Origin: Nocardioidaceae bacterium | GTDB taxonomy: Bacteria; Actinomycetota; Actinomycetes; Propionibacteriales; Nocardioidaceae | Length of the DNA stretch: 64,000 nucleotides | Direction: 5' to 3' | Assembly: GCA_030655315.1 (NCBI GenBank) | Contig: JAURVT010000026.1 | Location: 1-64,000, forward strand | Shown here: piece after piece, positions 52,806 through 61,013 of the stretch | How positions within the stretch are numbered: the first letter of the stretch is position 1 | How the letters are laid out: every line of letters begins with the position of its first letter | The notes under the pieces: model-generated | What the model was told of the DNA's origin: nothing | What the model saw: the letters and a program-made list of their open reading frames with translations, nothing else | Databases searched by the model: none | Made by a program: the position numbers and the translations under genes

Positions 52806-53621
52806 TCAGGCGCCGATCTCGATGTGCGCGAAGCGCGTCACCGTCACGCCGGCGGCGTCGAGGACGCCCTTGACGTTCTTCTTGTTGTCGGTGACCGACG
52901 GCTGCTCGAGGAGGACGTTCTCCTTGAAGAAGCCGTTCAGGCGACCCTCGATGATCTTGGGCAGCGCCTGCTCGGGCTTGCCCTCCTCGCGCGCGGTGGC
53001 CTCGGCGATCTCGCGCTCCTTGGCGACGAGGTCGGCCGGCACCTCCTCGCGGGTGAGGTAGCGGGGACGCATCGCGGCGATCTGCATCGCGGCGCCGCGG
53101 GCGGCGGCGGTGTCGTCGCCCTCGAACTGCACGAGCACGCCCACCGCGGGGGGCAGGTCGCTCGCACGGCGGTGCAGGTAGGTCGCGACCTGGCCGTCGA
53201 ACGAGGCCACGCGGCCCAGCTCGAGCTTCTCGCCGATGACGGCGGCAAGCTCGGAGACGGCCTCGGCGACGGTCTTGCCGGACTTGAGCGTGGTCGCGGC
53301 GAAGGCCTCGGCGCTCTCGGGCTTGGCCTCGTCGGCGGCCGCGGCGAGCTCGTTGGCCAGCTCGACGAACTGGTCGTTCTTGGCCACGAAGTCGGTCTCG
53401 GAGTTGAGCTCGACGATCGCGTTGCCGGAGTGGGCCACGAGGCCGGACGAGGCCTCGCGCTCGGCGCCGCGCTTCTCGGCCTTGGCGGCGCCGGAGATGC
53501 GGAGCGCCTCGACGGCCTTGTCCCAGTCGCCGTCGGCCTCGGTGAGGGCCTTCTTGGCGTCCATCATGCCCGCGCCGGTGGCGTCGCGGAGCTTCTTCAC
53601 GTCTGCGGCGGTGATCGCCAT
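52806..53621 (-). CDS. tsf: Elongation factor Ts
   Basis: 271-aa guanine-nucleotide exchange factor for EF-Tu. N-terminal UBA-like domain [33 protein letters not shown], then core [24 protein letters not shown] containing the TDFV motif that contacts EF-Tu, and [30 protein letters not shown] 53621 with AGGAAGG upstream. Normal length, cotranscribed after rpsB. Confidence 0.98.
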   Translation of the reverse strand: MAITAADVKKLRDATGAGMMDAKKALTEADGDWDKAVEALRISGAAKAEKRGAEREASSGLVAHSGNAIVELNSETDFVAKNDQFVELANELAAAADEAKPESAEAFAATTLKSGKTVAEAVSELAAVIGEKLELGRVASFDGQVATYLHRRASDLPPAVGVLVQFEGDDTAAARGAAMQIAAMRPRYLTREEVPADLVAKEREIAEATAREEGKPEQALPKIIEGRLNGFFKENVLLEQPSVTDNKKNVKGVLDAAGVTVTRFAHIEIGA

Positions 53622-53713
53622 GGTTCGCCTTCCTCGCGTGTGCCGACGAGCGTCGTCGGCGGTGGGTGTGCGGACGGCCGGCGGGGTGCTCCCGCCGACC
53701 GTCCGGTCAGGCC

Positions 53714-54700
53714 TCAGGCCTGGGTGCTGGCTGCGTCGCCCTCGGAGGCCGGGGCCTCGGTGGCGGCGGGTGCGTCGGCGGCGGGCGCCTCGGCGGCCGG
53801 GGCGTCGGTCGCGGTCTCGGCCGCGGGGGCCGCGGCGGACTCGCTGGAGGCGCCGGTGGACTCCGAGGCCGGGGCCTCGGCGGCGGCGTCGCCACCGGTG
53901 GCCGCGGTCGCGGTCTCCTGCGCGGCACCGCTGGCGAGCTCGCGCTCCCACTCGGCGAGCGGCTCGTCCGTGGCGACCTCGGCGCCGGTGGCGGCGTCGG
54001 CGCTGCCGCCGCCACGACCGAGCAGGCCCTCGCCGACGGCGTCGGCGATGACGCGCGTCAGGAGGCCGACCGAGCGGATGGCGTCGTCGTTGCCCGGGAT
54101 CGGGAAGTCGACGTCGTCGGGGTCGCAGTTGGTGTCGAGGATCGCGATGACGGGGATGCCGAGCTTCTTGGCCTCGTCGACCGCGAGGTGCTCCTTCTTC
54201 GTGTCGATGATCCACACCGCGGAGGGGGTGCGGGTCATGTCACGGATGCCGCCGAGGGTGCGGTCGAGCTTGATGTACTCCCGCTTCATCTGCAGGAGCT
54301 CCTTCTTGGTGCGGTCGGAGCCGGCGACGTCGTCGAAGTCGACCTCCTCGAGCTCCTTGAGGCGCTTGATCCGCTCGTTCACCGTCTGGAAGTTGGTGAG
54401 CATGCCGCCGAGCCAACGCTGGTTGACGTAGGGCATGCCGACGCGCGTCGCCTGCTCGGCGATGGCCTCCTGGGCCTGGCGCTTGGTGCCGACGAAGAGC
54501 ACCTGGCCGCCGCGCGCGACGGTGTTCTTGACGAAGTCGTACCCGCGGTCGATGTAGGCCAGCGACTGCTGCAGGTCGATGATGTAGATGCCGTTGCGCT
54601 CGGTGAAGATGAAGCGCTTCATCTTGGGGTTCCAACGACGGGTCTGGTGCCCGAAGTGGACGCCGCTCTCGAGGAGCTGGCGCATGCTGACGACGGCCAT
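53714..54700 (-). CDS. rpsB: 30S ribosomal protein S2 with long Ala/Glu/Pro-rich tail
   Basis: 328 aa. Residues 1-about 230 are canonical S2 ([117 protein letters not shown]). The last 95 or so residues are a low-complexity Ala/Glu/Thr/Pro extension, common but variable in actinobacterial S2. ATG 54700 has GGAAGG six bases upstream. A leader with stable hairpins precedes it. Confidence 0.97.
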   Translation of the reverse strand: MAVVSMRQLLESGVHFGHQTRRWNPKMKRFIFTERNGIYIIDLQQSLAYIDRGYDFVKNTVARGGQVLFVGTKRQAQEAIAEQATRVGMPYVNQRWLGGMLTNFQTVNERIKRLKELEEVDFDDVAGSDRTKKELLQMKREYIKLDRTLGGIRDMTRTPSAVWIIDTKKEHLAVDEAKKLGIPVIAILDTNCDPDDVDFPIPGNDDAIRSVGLLTRVIADAVGEGLLGRGGGSADAATGAEVATDEPLAEWERELASGAAQETATAATGGDAAAEAPASESTGASSESAAAPAAETATDAPAAEAPAADAPAATEAPASEGDAASTQA

Positions 54701-54730
54701 GACGGTCCTTCCGGTCCGCGAGCGCACGCG

Positions 54731-54794
54731 CCCGTCGGACCTGTGTCCAAGTTGTCGCACCGACGGGTTCGCCGGCACCCTGGCGCCCGGTGCC
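54731..54794 (-). promoter_or_regulatory. rpsB 5-prime leader hairpins
   Basis: Two hairpins upstream of rpsB. A perfect 8-bp stem (CCCGTCGG 54731-54738 with 54760-54767) has a 21-nt loop, 30 nt from the start codon. A 6-bp stem (GGCACC 54774-54779 with 54789-54794) lies before it. Placed to serve as an S2 autoregulatory leader or attenuator. Confidence 0.45.
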
Positions 54795-54878
54795 ACGGTC
54801 CACCCCCGCGGTGCGGAGGACCTGGATCGTGCCCGTGATCGTCGAACTCGAGTCACACGGAGTGCGGGCGCGCGAAGT

Positions 54879-54896
54879 CACCTGCCGAAACAGGTG
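54879..54896. other. Short hairpin between rpsB and CAP-domain gene
   Basis: CACCTG-CCGAAA-CAGGTG, a 6-bp stem with a 6-nt loop. It follows the CAP gene (minus strand) by about 55 nt, so it could terminate that transcript ahead of the rpsB leader. Confidence 0.4.
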
Positions 54897-54951
54897 CTGG
54901 GTCCATCGTAGGACACGGACGTGGTGCGGCGGAAATCGCCGTCGTCGCGGC

Positions 54952-55422
54952 TCAGCCGCCGGTGCCGAAGACCTGCACGGAGTAGCGCCTGCCGTCCGAG
55001 CCACGGGCCACGCCGACGCCGATCTGCCGGTAGCCGCGGGTGAGGATGTTGGCGCGGTGACCCGGAGACTTCATCCAGGCCTTCACCGTGCTGCGAGCGG
55101 TCGGGTAGCCGACGGCCACGTTCTCGCCGACGGACGACAGGCGGCAGGCCCGCAGCACCGTGCCGAGGTCCTGGTGCTCCATCACCTGCCGGCGCGCCAG
55201 GCTCGCGGCCCAGCGGTCGGCGTACCTCTGCACGCAGGTGCCCTTCTTGAGCGCGACGAGGCCGCGCGCGGTCCGCTCGGCGTTGGTCGCCTTGACCACG
55301 GCCTTCTCGACCGCGCTGCGAGGTGCGGCGGACGCGGAGCCGGCCGGGCCGGCGAGGAGGAGCCCCACGGCGACGACGAGCGCGACCAGGATGGCGCGGG
55401 GGGTGTGGGCGGAGCGGCTCAT
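54952..55422 (-). CDS. Secreted CAP/SCP-domain protein
   Basis: 156 aa. Signal peptide (residues 1-33, hydrophobic ILVALVVAVGLLLAGPAGS ending ASA-AP). The CAP domain (about 40-153) has the putative divalent-metal cavity residues: His in RQVMEHQDL, Glu in SVGENVAVGYPTA, and His in KSPGHRANILTRGYRQIGVGVARG. Bacterial CAP proteins are extracellular, of unclear activity, and some resemble sterol- or lipid-binding proteins. ATG 55422 is preceded by GAGGTGA. Divergent from the M23 peptidase gene. Confidence 0.92.
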   Translation of the reverse strand: MSRSAHTPRAILVALVVAVGLLLAGPAGSASAAPRSAVEKAVVKATNAERTARGLVALKKGTCVQRYADRWAASLARRQVMEHQDLGTVLRACRLSSVGENVAVGYPTARSTVKAWMKSPGHRANILTRGYRQIGVGVARGSDGRRYSVQVFGTGG

Positions 55423-55611
55423 CGTGGGTCACCTCGGGAGCGGGACGACCGACGGCCGTCCAGATGGACGAGACGCTCACCGTACCCGTCCGGGCGCCGA
55501 CCGGGGCCGGTTCGTCCCGTCCGCGTCCACCGACGTCCGTCCCCGGGCCCGTCGTCCACAGATCGGCGCCGGGTCGTGGCGCCGGGGCCGCGACGCGGCT
55601 TGGGTCGGGTG

Positions 55612-56541
55612 ATGGCCCCGTCCCCGCTCCCCGTGTCCCGTCCCGCGCTCCTGACGGCGCTCGTAATGCTGATCCTGCTCGTCGGCGCCCGACCCGCCTC
55701 GGGCGCCGACGGCTGGGTCTGGCCCCTGTCGCCGGCCCCCGACGTCTCGCGCCCCTTCGAGGCGCCGCTCGACCGGTACGCGGCCGGGCACCGCGGCGCC
55801 GACCTGGTCGGCACGCCCGGGGCGTCCGTCGTGGCGGTGGCCGGCGGCGTCGTGCGGCACGTCGGGACGGTCGCCGGGGTGGCCGTGGTCAGCGTCGACC
55901 ACGGCGGCGAGATCTCGACCTACCAGCCGGTGTCGGGCGAGGTGCGCGTCGGCGAGCGGGTGTCCGCGGGCGACCGGCTCGGCCGCCTGCTGCTCGTGGG
56001 CAGCCACTGCGCTCCGCGGGCGTGCCTCCACCTCGGGCGCCGCATCGGCGAGGACTACGCCGACCCGCTGGCGCTCATCGGGCGCACGGCCGCGATCCGA
56101 CTGTTCACGCCGACGGGCGCACTGCCCTCTCCCCCGGTCGACCTCGGTCCCACCGGCAGCGGCGCCCTCGGCGTCCCCGCTCCCGGCCCGGTCACCTCGT
56201 CGTTCGGCATGCGGGTGCACCCGGTGACCGGCGTGCTCAAGCTGCACGACGGGATGGACGTCGGCGCCCCCTGCGGCACCCCCGTCCGCGCCGCGGCCGA
56301 CGGCACCGTGGTGGGCCGCACCGCCCACCCGGCCTACGGCAACCGCGTGGTGGTGTCCCACGGCGGCGGCCTCACCACCTCCTACAACCACCTCTCCCGC
56401 TTCGACGTGGCCGACGGCACCCGCGTCCGACGCGGCCAGCTCCTCGGCGCCGTCGGCACCACCGGCCTGTCCACCGGCTGCCACCTACACTTCATGGTCG
56501 TCCGCGACGGGTCCCCGGTGGACCCGGCCACCTATCTCTGA
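55612..56541 (+). CDS. Secreted protein with tandem M23 (LytM) domains
   Basis: 309 aa. Signal peptide (1-31). The first M23-like domain (about 55-155) keeps His60 and Asp64 (HxxxD) but has Cys138-Leu-His140 where active enzymes have HxH, so it probably binds metal without full activity. The second M23 domain (about 190-309) is complete: His212, Asp216, and HLH at 291-293, expected to cleave peptide crosslinks. M23 genes commonly sit next to rpsB in actinobacteria. ATG 55612 was chosen by signal-peptide length; a GTG lies one codon earlier. Convergent with xerC. Confidence 0.93.
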   Translation: MAPSPLPVSRPALLTALVMLILLVGARPASGADGWVWPLSPAPDVSRPFEAPLDRYAAGHRGADLVGTPGASVVAVAGGVVRHVGTVAGVAVVSVDHGGEISTYQPVSGEVRVGERVSAGDRLGRLLLVGSHCAPRACLHLGRRIGEDYADPLALIGRTAAIRLFTPTGALPSPPVDLGPTGSGALGVPAPGPVTSSFGMRVHPVTGVLKLHDGMDVGAPCGTPVRAAADGTVVGRTAHPAYGNRVVVSHGGGLTTSYNHLSRFDVADGTRVRRGQLLGAVGTTGLSTGCHLHFMVVRDGSPVDPATYL

Positions 56542-56592
56542 GCGAGGGGGCGCGGCACGCACGACCCGCGGTCCCAGGGTCCTGGACACCCC

Positions 56593-56693
56593 GGGCGTCT
56601 GGGTGCGCGCATGGCCAGGCGCCGCGGCGAAGGCGAACCGGTCTTGTTCGTCGAAGCCGCGAGCAACGCCGCCCGGTGCGTGCCCACTCGCCC
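56593..56693. repeat. Structured stem-loop element, copy C
   Basis: Outer arms 56593-56610 and 56676-56693 pair with several G-U. Core 56624-56660 is GCGGC, GAA, GG, CGAAC, loop CGGTCTT, GTTCG, TC, GAA, GCCGC. Flanked by conserved GGCCAGGCGCC upstream and GAGCAACGCC downstream. Confidence 0.8.
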
Positions 56694-56717
56694 GCGCTGC
56701 TCACGAGGTCGTGCGCA

Positions 56718-56826
56718 CCCCAGGCGTCTGGGTGCACACATGGCCAGGCGCCGCGGCGAAGGCGAACCGGTCTTGTTCGTCGAAGCCGCGAGCAACGCCG
56801 CCAGGTGCGTGCCCAGGCGCCCGGGG
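56718..56826. repeat. Structured stem-loop element, copy D
   Basis: Outer arms 56718-56737 and 56805-56826; core 56753-56789, identical to copy C and 129 bp from it. The right arm ends exactly at the xerC stop codon. Copies C and D fill most of the 285-bp convergent gap between the M23 gene and xerC. Confidence 0.8.
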
Positions 56827-57759
56827 TCAGGCCCTCGGGTGGGCTTGGGTGTAGGCGGAGCGGAGCCGCTCGGAGCTGACGTGGGTGTAGATCTGCGTGG
56901 TCGCGAGGGACGCGTGGCCGAGGAGCTCCTGGACGCTGCGCAGGTCGGCACCGCCCTCGAGCAGGTGGGTGGCGGCGCTGTGGCGCAGGCCGTGCGGGCC
57001 GATGTCGGGGGCACCGTCGACCGCACCGACGCGGCGGTGCACGAGGGTGCGCACGGCGCGCGGGTCGATCCGCAGGCCGCGGGCGCCGAGGACGAGCGCC
57101 GCGCCGCTGCCGCGGACGGCCAGCGCGGGCCGTCCGTCGGCGAGCCAGGCGTCCAGGGCGCGGGCGGCGGGGACGCCGAACGGGACGGTGCGCTCCTTGC
57201 GGCCCTTGCCGAGCACCCGGACCACGTTGCGGCCGCGGTCGACGTCGTCCACGTCGAGCCCGACCAGCTCGCCGACGCGGATCCCGGTGGCGTAGAGCAG
57301 CTCGAGCACGGCCACGTCGCGCAGGCCGAGGGGTCCGTCGTCGGGGACGGCGTCAGCAGCGGCGTCGACGACGGCGCGCGCCTCGTCGGCGCGCAGCGCG
57401 ACCGGCAGCTCGCGGTGCCGGCGGGGCGTGGCGAGCAGGGCGCCGGAATCGGTCGGGGCACGGCCGGTGCGCGCGAGCCAGCCGGTGAAGACCCGGGCAC
57501 TGGTGGCGCGGCGGGCGAGCGTGGTGCGAGCGCGGCCCCGGCTCTGCAGGTGGGCCAGCCAGCTGCGCAGCGCCCGAAGGTCGAGGTCGGCGGGGTCGTC
57601 GAGGCCGAGTCGACCCGCGTGGACCGCGAGGGCCGTCAGGTCGGTGACGTAGGCCCGCACCGAGTGGGCGCTGAGGTCCCGCTCGGAGGTCAGGTGCCGC
57701 TCGTACTCGCCGATCGTCCGGGCCCAGCTCTCGCCCACCTCGGACCCGGGTGCCGCCAT
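56827..57759 (-). CDS. xerC: Tyrosine recombinase XerC
   Basis: 310-aa chromosome-dimer resolvase that acts at dif with XerD. N-terminal SAM-like domain ([30 protein letters not shown]). The catalytic domain holds Arg in [17 protein letters not shown], Lys in LGKGRKER, HxxR in [17 protein letters not shown], His in [16 protein letters not shown] and the nucleophilic Tyr in that last motif. It lies between dprA and the rpsB block, the usual actinobacterial place for xerC. ATG 57759 is 6 nt from a weak minus-strand GACAGT -10. Confidence 0.95.
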   Translation of the reverse strand: MAAPGSEVGESWARTIGEYERHLTSERDLSAHSVRAYVTDLTALAVHAGRLGLDDPADLDLRALRSWLAHLQSRGRARTTLARRATSARVFTGWLARTGRAPTDSGALLATPRRHRELPVALRADEARAVVDAAADAVPDDGPLGLRDVAVLELLYATGIRVGELVGLDVDDVDRGRNVVRVLGKGRKERTVPFGVPAARALDAWLADGRPALAVRGSGAALVLGARGLRIDPRAVRTLVHRRVGAVDGAPDIGPHGLRHSAATHLLEGGADLRSVQELLGHASLATTQIYTHVSSERLRSAYTQAHPRA

Positions 57760-57765
57760 GGCGTC

Positions 57766-57771
57766 ACTGTC
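57766..57771 (-). promoter_or_regulatory. Possible -10 for a leaderless xerC transcript
   Basis: Minus-strand GACAGT, 6 nt, then ATG at 57759. It has G at position 1 and is therefore weaker than the other cases. Confidence 0.3.
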
Positions 57772-57773
57772 CG

Positions 57774-58949
57774 TCAGCGCACCGGCGGGGACAAGTCGGC
57801 ACGCCGCGCCAGCGACCACCTCCCGTCGAGCACGGCCACCCACCCGCGTGCGAGCAGGTCGTCGAGCACGACCGCGACGTCGTCGGCGTCGACGCCGAGG
57901 TGGCGGGCGAGGGCACCGACGTCGGCGCCGTCGCCCGTCGGCACCGCCTCGAGGACCAACCTGGCCGCGGCCGGGAGCGTGTCGAGGGCGGTGTCGGGCG
58001 CGGCGGCGGGCGTCGCGTCGACGGTGCCGAACGGGCTGATCGCCTCCAGCACCTCGCGACCGTTGGTGACCACGACGGCCTGCCCGTCGCGCAGGGCCTG
58101 GTGCACGCCGACCGAGGCCCGGCTCGTCACCGGGCCCGGCACGCCCATCGTCACCCGCCCAATGGACGCGGCCCAGCCGAGCGTGTTGAGCGCACCGCTG
58201 CGCCGCGCGGCCTCGACCACCACCGTGCCCGCGGAGAGCGCGGCGATCAGCCGGTTGCGCGAGAGGAACCGGGCCTTGGTCGGGCCCTGGCCCGGCAGCT
58301 GCTCGCTGACGACGGCGCCGGCTCCCGCGACCAGGGCGAGCATGCCGGCGTGCGCGCGGGGGTAGTCGACGTCGACGCCGCAGGCGAGGACGGCCACGGT
58401 CCTCCCCCGCATCGACATCGCCCCGCGGTGCGCAGCGGCGTCGATGCCGAAGGCGGCGCCGCTCACGACGCAGGTGCCGGCCTCGGCGAGATCGGCACCC
58501 AGGTCGCCCGCGACCTCCTGGCCGTAGGTGGTCGCGTCACGGGCCCCGACGACGGCCACCGCACGAGCGACCAGGGCGTCGAGCCGGGCGCCGCGGACCC
58601 ACACGCCGAGCGGCGCGCCGCGCGAGCCGTTGACCGGGTGCCCGAGGTCGAGGTCGTCGAGGGCGGTGGGCCACTCGGCGCCGCCCGGGCAGACCCACCG
58701 CAGGCCCCGCTCGCGGGCCGCGGCGAGCAGGTCCGCGGCGTCGTCGGCGACGCCCGACCGCGCCCGGGTGAGCCACGGGTCGGGGAGCCCGCCGCCGAGC
58801 GAGGACCCGCCCCGCAACGGCGTGCCGGCGACGCAGGCCTCCACGACCCGGCCGGCGGTGTGGGTGCGGAGCAGCTCGGCGACGCGGGCGTCGCCCGGCT
58901 CGACCAGCATCGACAACCGCAGGCGGTCGAGGCCGTCGCGCGCGCTCAC
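57774..58949 (-). CDS. dprA: DNA processing protein DprA
   Basis: 391 aa. Loads RecA on incoming single-stranded DNA in transformation; common also in bacteria not known to be competent. The Rossmann-like core (about 120-320) has [108 protein letters not shown]-terminal winged-helix (DprA_WH, about 335-385) follows. GTG 58949 overlaps the comM stop by 4 nt. Confidence 0.94.
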   Translation of the reverse strand: MSARDGLDRLRLSMLVEPGDARVAELLRTHTAGRVVEACVAGTPLRGGSSLGGGLPDPWLTRARSGVADDAADLLAAARERGLRWVCPGGAEWPTALDDLDLGHPVNGSRGAPLGVWVRGARLDALVARAVAVVGARDATTYGQEVAGDLGADLAEAGTCVVSGAAFGIDAAAHRGAMSMRGRTVAVLACGVDVDYPRAHAGMLALVAGAGAVVSEQLPGQGPTKARFLSRNRLIAALSAGTVVVEAARRSGALNTLGWAASIGRVTMGVPGPVTSRASVGVHQALRDGQAVVVTNGREVLEAISPFGTVDATPAAAPDTALDTLPAAARLVLEAVPTGDGADVGALARHLGVDADDVAVVLDDLLARGWVAVLDGRWSLARRADLSPPVR

Positions 58950-60532
58950 GCGGCCGACTCCACGAGGTGCACCAGCGCACCCTCGAGCGGCTGCGACCGT
59001 CGCAGCGCCAGCGCCGTCCGCACCTCGGCCAGCGTGGGTGCCGGGAGCCCGAGGAGGTCCGCGACCGTCCACGACAGCCTCGTGACCCGGTCCGACGAGC
59101 GCGGGCTCAGCACCTGGCGCCGGACGAGTCGGTCGATCTCCTGCGTCCCCGCGTCGTCGAGCGGCCAGCGCCGGTGCAGGTCGCCGGACGGCACGTCGCT
59201 GTTGGTCCGCCACGGCGAGCCGGCGTAGCGGTGGGCCTGCCGCTCACGGGCGGCCGCCACCTGCTCGGCGACGATCTTGGTGGGCACGCCGCCGGCCAGG
59301 GCGGACTCGACGTCGCGTCGTCCCGGACCGGTGACGGTGCGCTGCACGTCGATGCGGTCGCGGATGGGCAGGGCGATCTTGTCCTGGTAGCGGCGCTTGG
59401 TGGTCGCCGAGCACTCGCAGTCGCCGGCCTGCCCGGAGTTGAACCCGCACGGGCACGGGTTGGCCGCGAGGACCAGCTGGAAGCGGGCCGGGTACTCCGC
59501 GGTGTGGGCGGCGCGCGACACGGTGACGTGCCCGCTCTCGAGCGGCTGGCGCAGCGCGTTGAGCACCGGCCGCTGGAACTCCGGCGCCTCGTCGAGGAAG
59601 AGGATGCCGTGGTGGGCGAGCGACAGGGCGCCCGGGCGGATGAAGCGCGACCCTCCCCCGACCACCGCGGCGGTGCTGGCGGTGTGGTGGGGATCGACGA
59701 ACGGCGGCCGGGTGAGCAGCGCGCCGTCCTCGCTGAGGAGCCCCGCGATGGAGTAGACGGCGGTGGTCTCGAGGGACTGGTCGCGATCGAGGTCGGGCAG
59801 CAGCGCGGGCATCCGCTGCGCGAGCATCGTCTTGCCGACGCCCGGGGGCCCGTCCAGCAGGACGTTGTGGCCACCGGCCGCGGCGACCACGATCGAGGCG
59901 CGCGCCTCGTGCTGGCCGACCACGTCGAGCAGGTCGAGGTGGGCCAGCTTCTCGGCGTGCTGCCAGGCGGTCGTGCCGGTGGCCGGCAGGGCCTCCACCT
60001 CGGGGTCGTCGGGCACCTGCCCCCCGGTGAGCAGCGCGACCGCGTGCCGCAGCGACCGCACCCCGAGGACCGTGACGTCCTCGACCAGCTCGGCCTCGGC
60101 CACGTTGGCCTCGGGCACCAGGACACGGCGACAGCCCGCGGCCGCACCGGCCAGCGTGGCCGGCAGCACCCCGGTGACCGCCCGCAGGCGACCGTCGAGC
60201 GCCAGCTCGCCGAGCACGAGGGTGCCCTCGAGGGACGACTGCGGCACGACCCGGGTCGCTGCGAGCACCGCCAGCGCGATGCCGAGGTCGTAGTGGACGC
60301 CCATCTTCGGCAGCACCGTGGGCGCGAGGTTGACCGTGACCTTGCGGTCGGGCCAGGAGCAGCCCGAGTTGGTGACGGCCGCGCGGCAGCGGTCACGGGC
60401 CTCGGACAGCGAGGCGTCGGGCAGCCCGACGAGCGTGATCTTGGGCAGGCCGGGGGCGACGTCGACCTCGATCTCGACCAGACGGCCCCGCATGCCGTCG
60501 AGCGTGGCCGACCGGGTGCGTGCGCCGGACAC
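58946..60532 (-). CDS. comM: ComM/YifB-family AAA+ Mg-chelatase-like helicase
   Basis: 528 aa. N-terminal ChlI/Lon-like domain (VEIEVDVAPGLPKITLVGLPDASLSEARDRCRAAVTNSG), AAA+ with Walker A LLDGPPGVGKTMLAQRMPALLP and Walker B GILFLDEAPEFQRPVLNALRQPLE. A cysteine cluster (ANPCPCGFNSGQAGDCECSATTKRRYQDKI) is typical of YifB, and a C-terminal Mg_chelatase_C domain follows. ComM is a branch-migration helicase that helps integrate transforming DNA, fitting its coupling to dprA. GTG start at 60532. Confidence 0.95.
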   Translation of the reverse strand: MSGARTRSATLDGMRGRLVEIEVDVAPGLPKITLVGLPDASLSEARDRCRAAVTNSGCSWPDRKVTVNLAPTVLPKMGVHYDLGIALAVLAATRVVPQSSLEGTLVLGELALDGRLRAVTGVLPATLAGAAAGCRRVLVPEANVAEAELVEDVTVLGVRSLRHAVALLTGGQVPDDPEVEALPATGTTAWQHAEKLAHLDLLDVVGQHEARASIVVAAAGGHNVLLDGPPGVGKTMLAQRMPALLPDLDRDQSLETTAVYSIAGLLSEDGALLTRPPFVDPHHTASTAAVVGGGSRFIRPGALSLAHHGILFLDEAPEFQRPVLNALRQPLESGHVTVSRAAHTAEYPARFQLVLAANPCPCGFNSGQAGDCECSATTKRRYQDKIALPIRDRIDVQRTVTGPGRRDVESALAGGVPTKIVAEQVAAARERQAHRYAGSPWRTNSDVPSGDLHRRWPLDDAGTQEIDRLVRRQVLSPRSSDRVTRLSWTVADLLGLPAPTLAEVRTALALRRSQPLEGALVHLVESAA

Positions 60533-60533
60533 C

Positions 60534-60902
60534 TCAGCACACCCCCGTCACGCGCTCGACGTGCGCGGGACCCCGCGACGGCACGACCACGCCCACCACG
60601 TCGATGCGGACGGTCTCGGGGAGCATCGGGTGGAGCTCGAGCCAGGCCGAGGCCAGACGCCTCAGTCGGGCGGCCTTGCGCGGCGTGACCGCCTCGAACG
60701 GGGAGCCCTGGCCGCTCGACCGGCGGGTCTTGACCTCGCACACGACGAGGGTGTCGCCGTCGAGCGCGACGACGTCGACCTCGCCGTGCCGGCAGCGCCA
60801 GTTGCGGGCCAGGACGCGCATCCCGGCCTCCTCCAGGTGCGCCACCGCGACCTTCTCGCCGTACCTGCCGACGGCGTCCTTCTCTGCCTGCGTCGAGCGC
60901 AC
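60534..60902 (-). CDS. YraN (UPF0102) family nuclease-like protein
   Basis: 122 aa. Restriction-endonuclease-like fold: GRYGEKVAVAHLEEAGMRVLARNWRCRHGEVDVVALDGDTLVVCEVKTRRSS contains the nuclease signature Glu...Asp...E-V-K. It is linked to Holliday-junction or recombination functions by its fixed place before comM-dprA, but the activity is not established. I chose the GTG at 60902 because GGAGG is eight bases upstream; the GTG at 60923 would add seven residues. Confidence 0.9.
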   Translation of the reverse strand: MRSTQAEKDAVGRYGEKVAVAHLEEAGMRVLARNWRCRHGEVDVVALDGDTLVVCEVKTRRSSGQGSPFEAVTPRKAARLRRLASAWLELHPMLPETVRIDVVGVVVPSRGPAHVERVTGVC

Positions 60903-61013
60903 GCCCACCACCTCCGACGACACTGTGGTGCCATCGGGTGGCCGCGGACCGTCACGTCGGTCGATCTGTGGACGACCGTCTGCCGGGGTGCCGGCTGTGG
61001 ACGACGGGCGGCG

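Noticed and set aside
55600-55605. TTGGGT six bases before the M23 start as another leaderless -10
   Set aside because: Lacks the A at position 2 that defines the other cases, so the spacing alone is not convincing.
41180-56826. Reading the stem-loop elements as integron attC sites
   Set aside because: The outer ends lack the RYYYAAC/GTTRRRY core sites, the AAC/GTT pair is at the hairpin tip instead, and there is no integrase or cassette array nearby.
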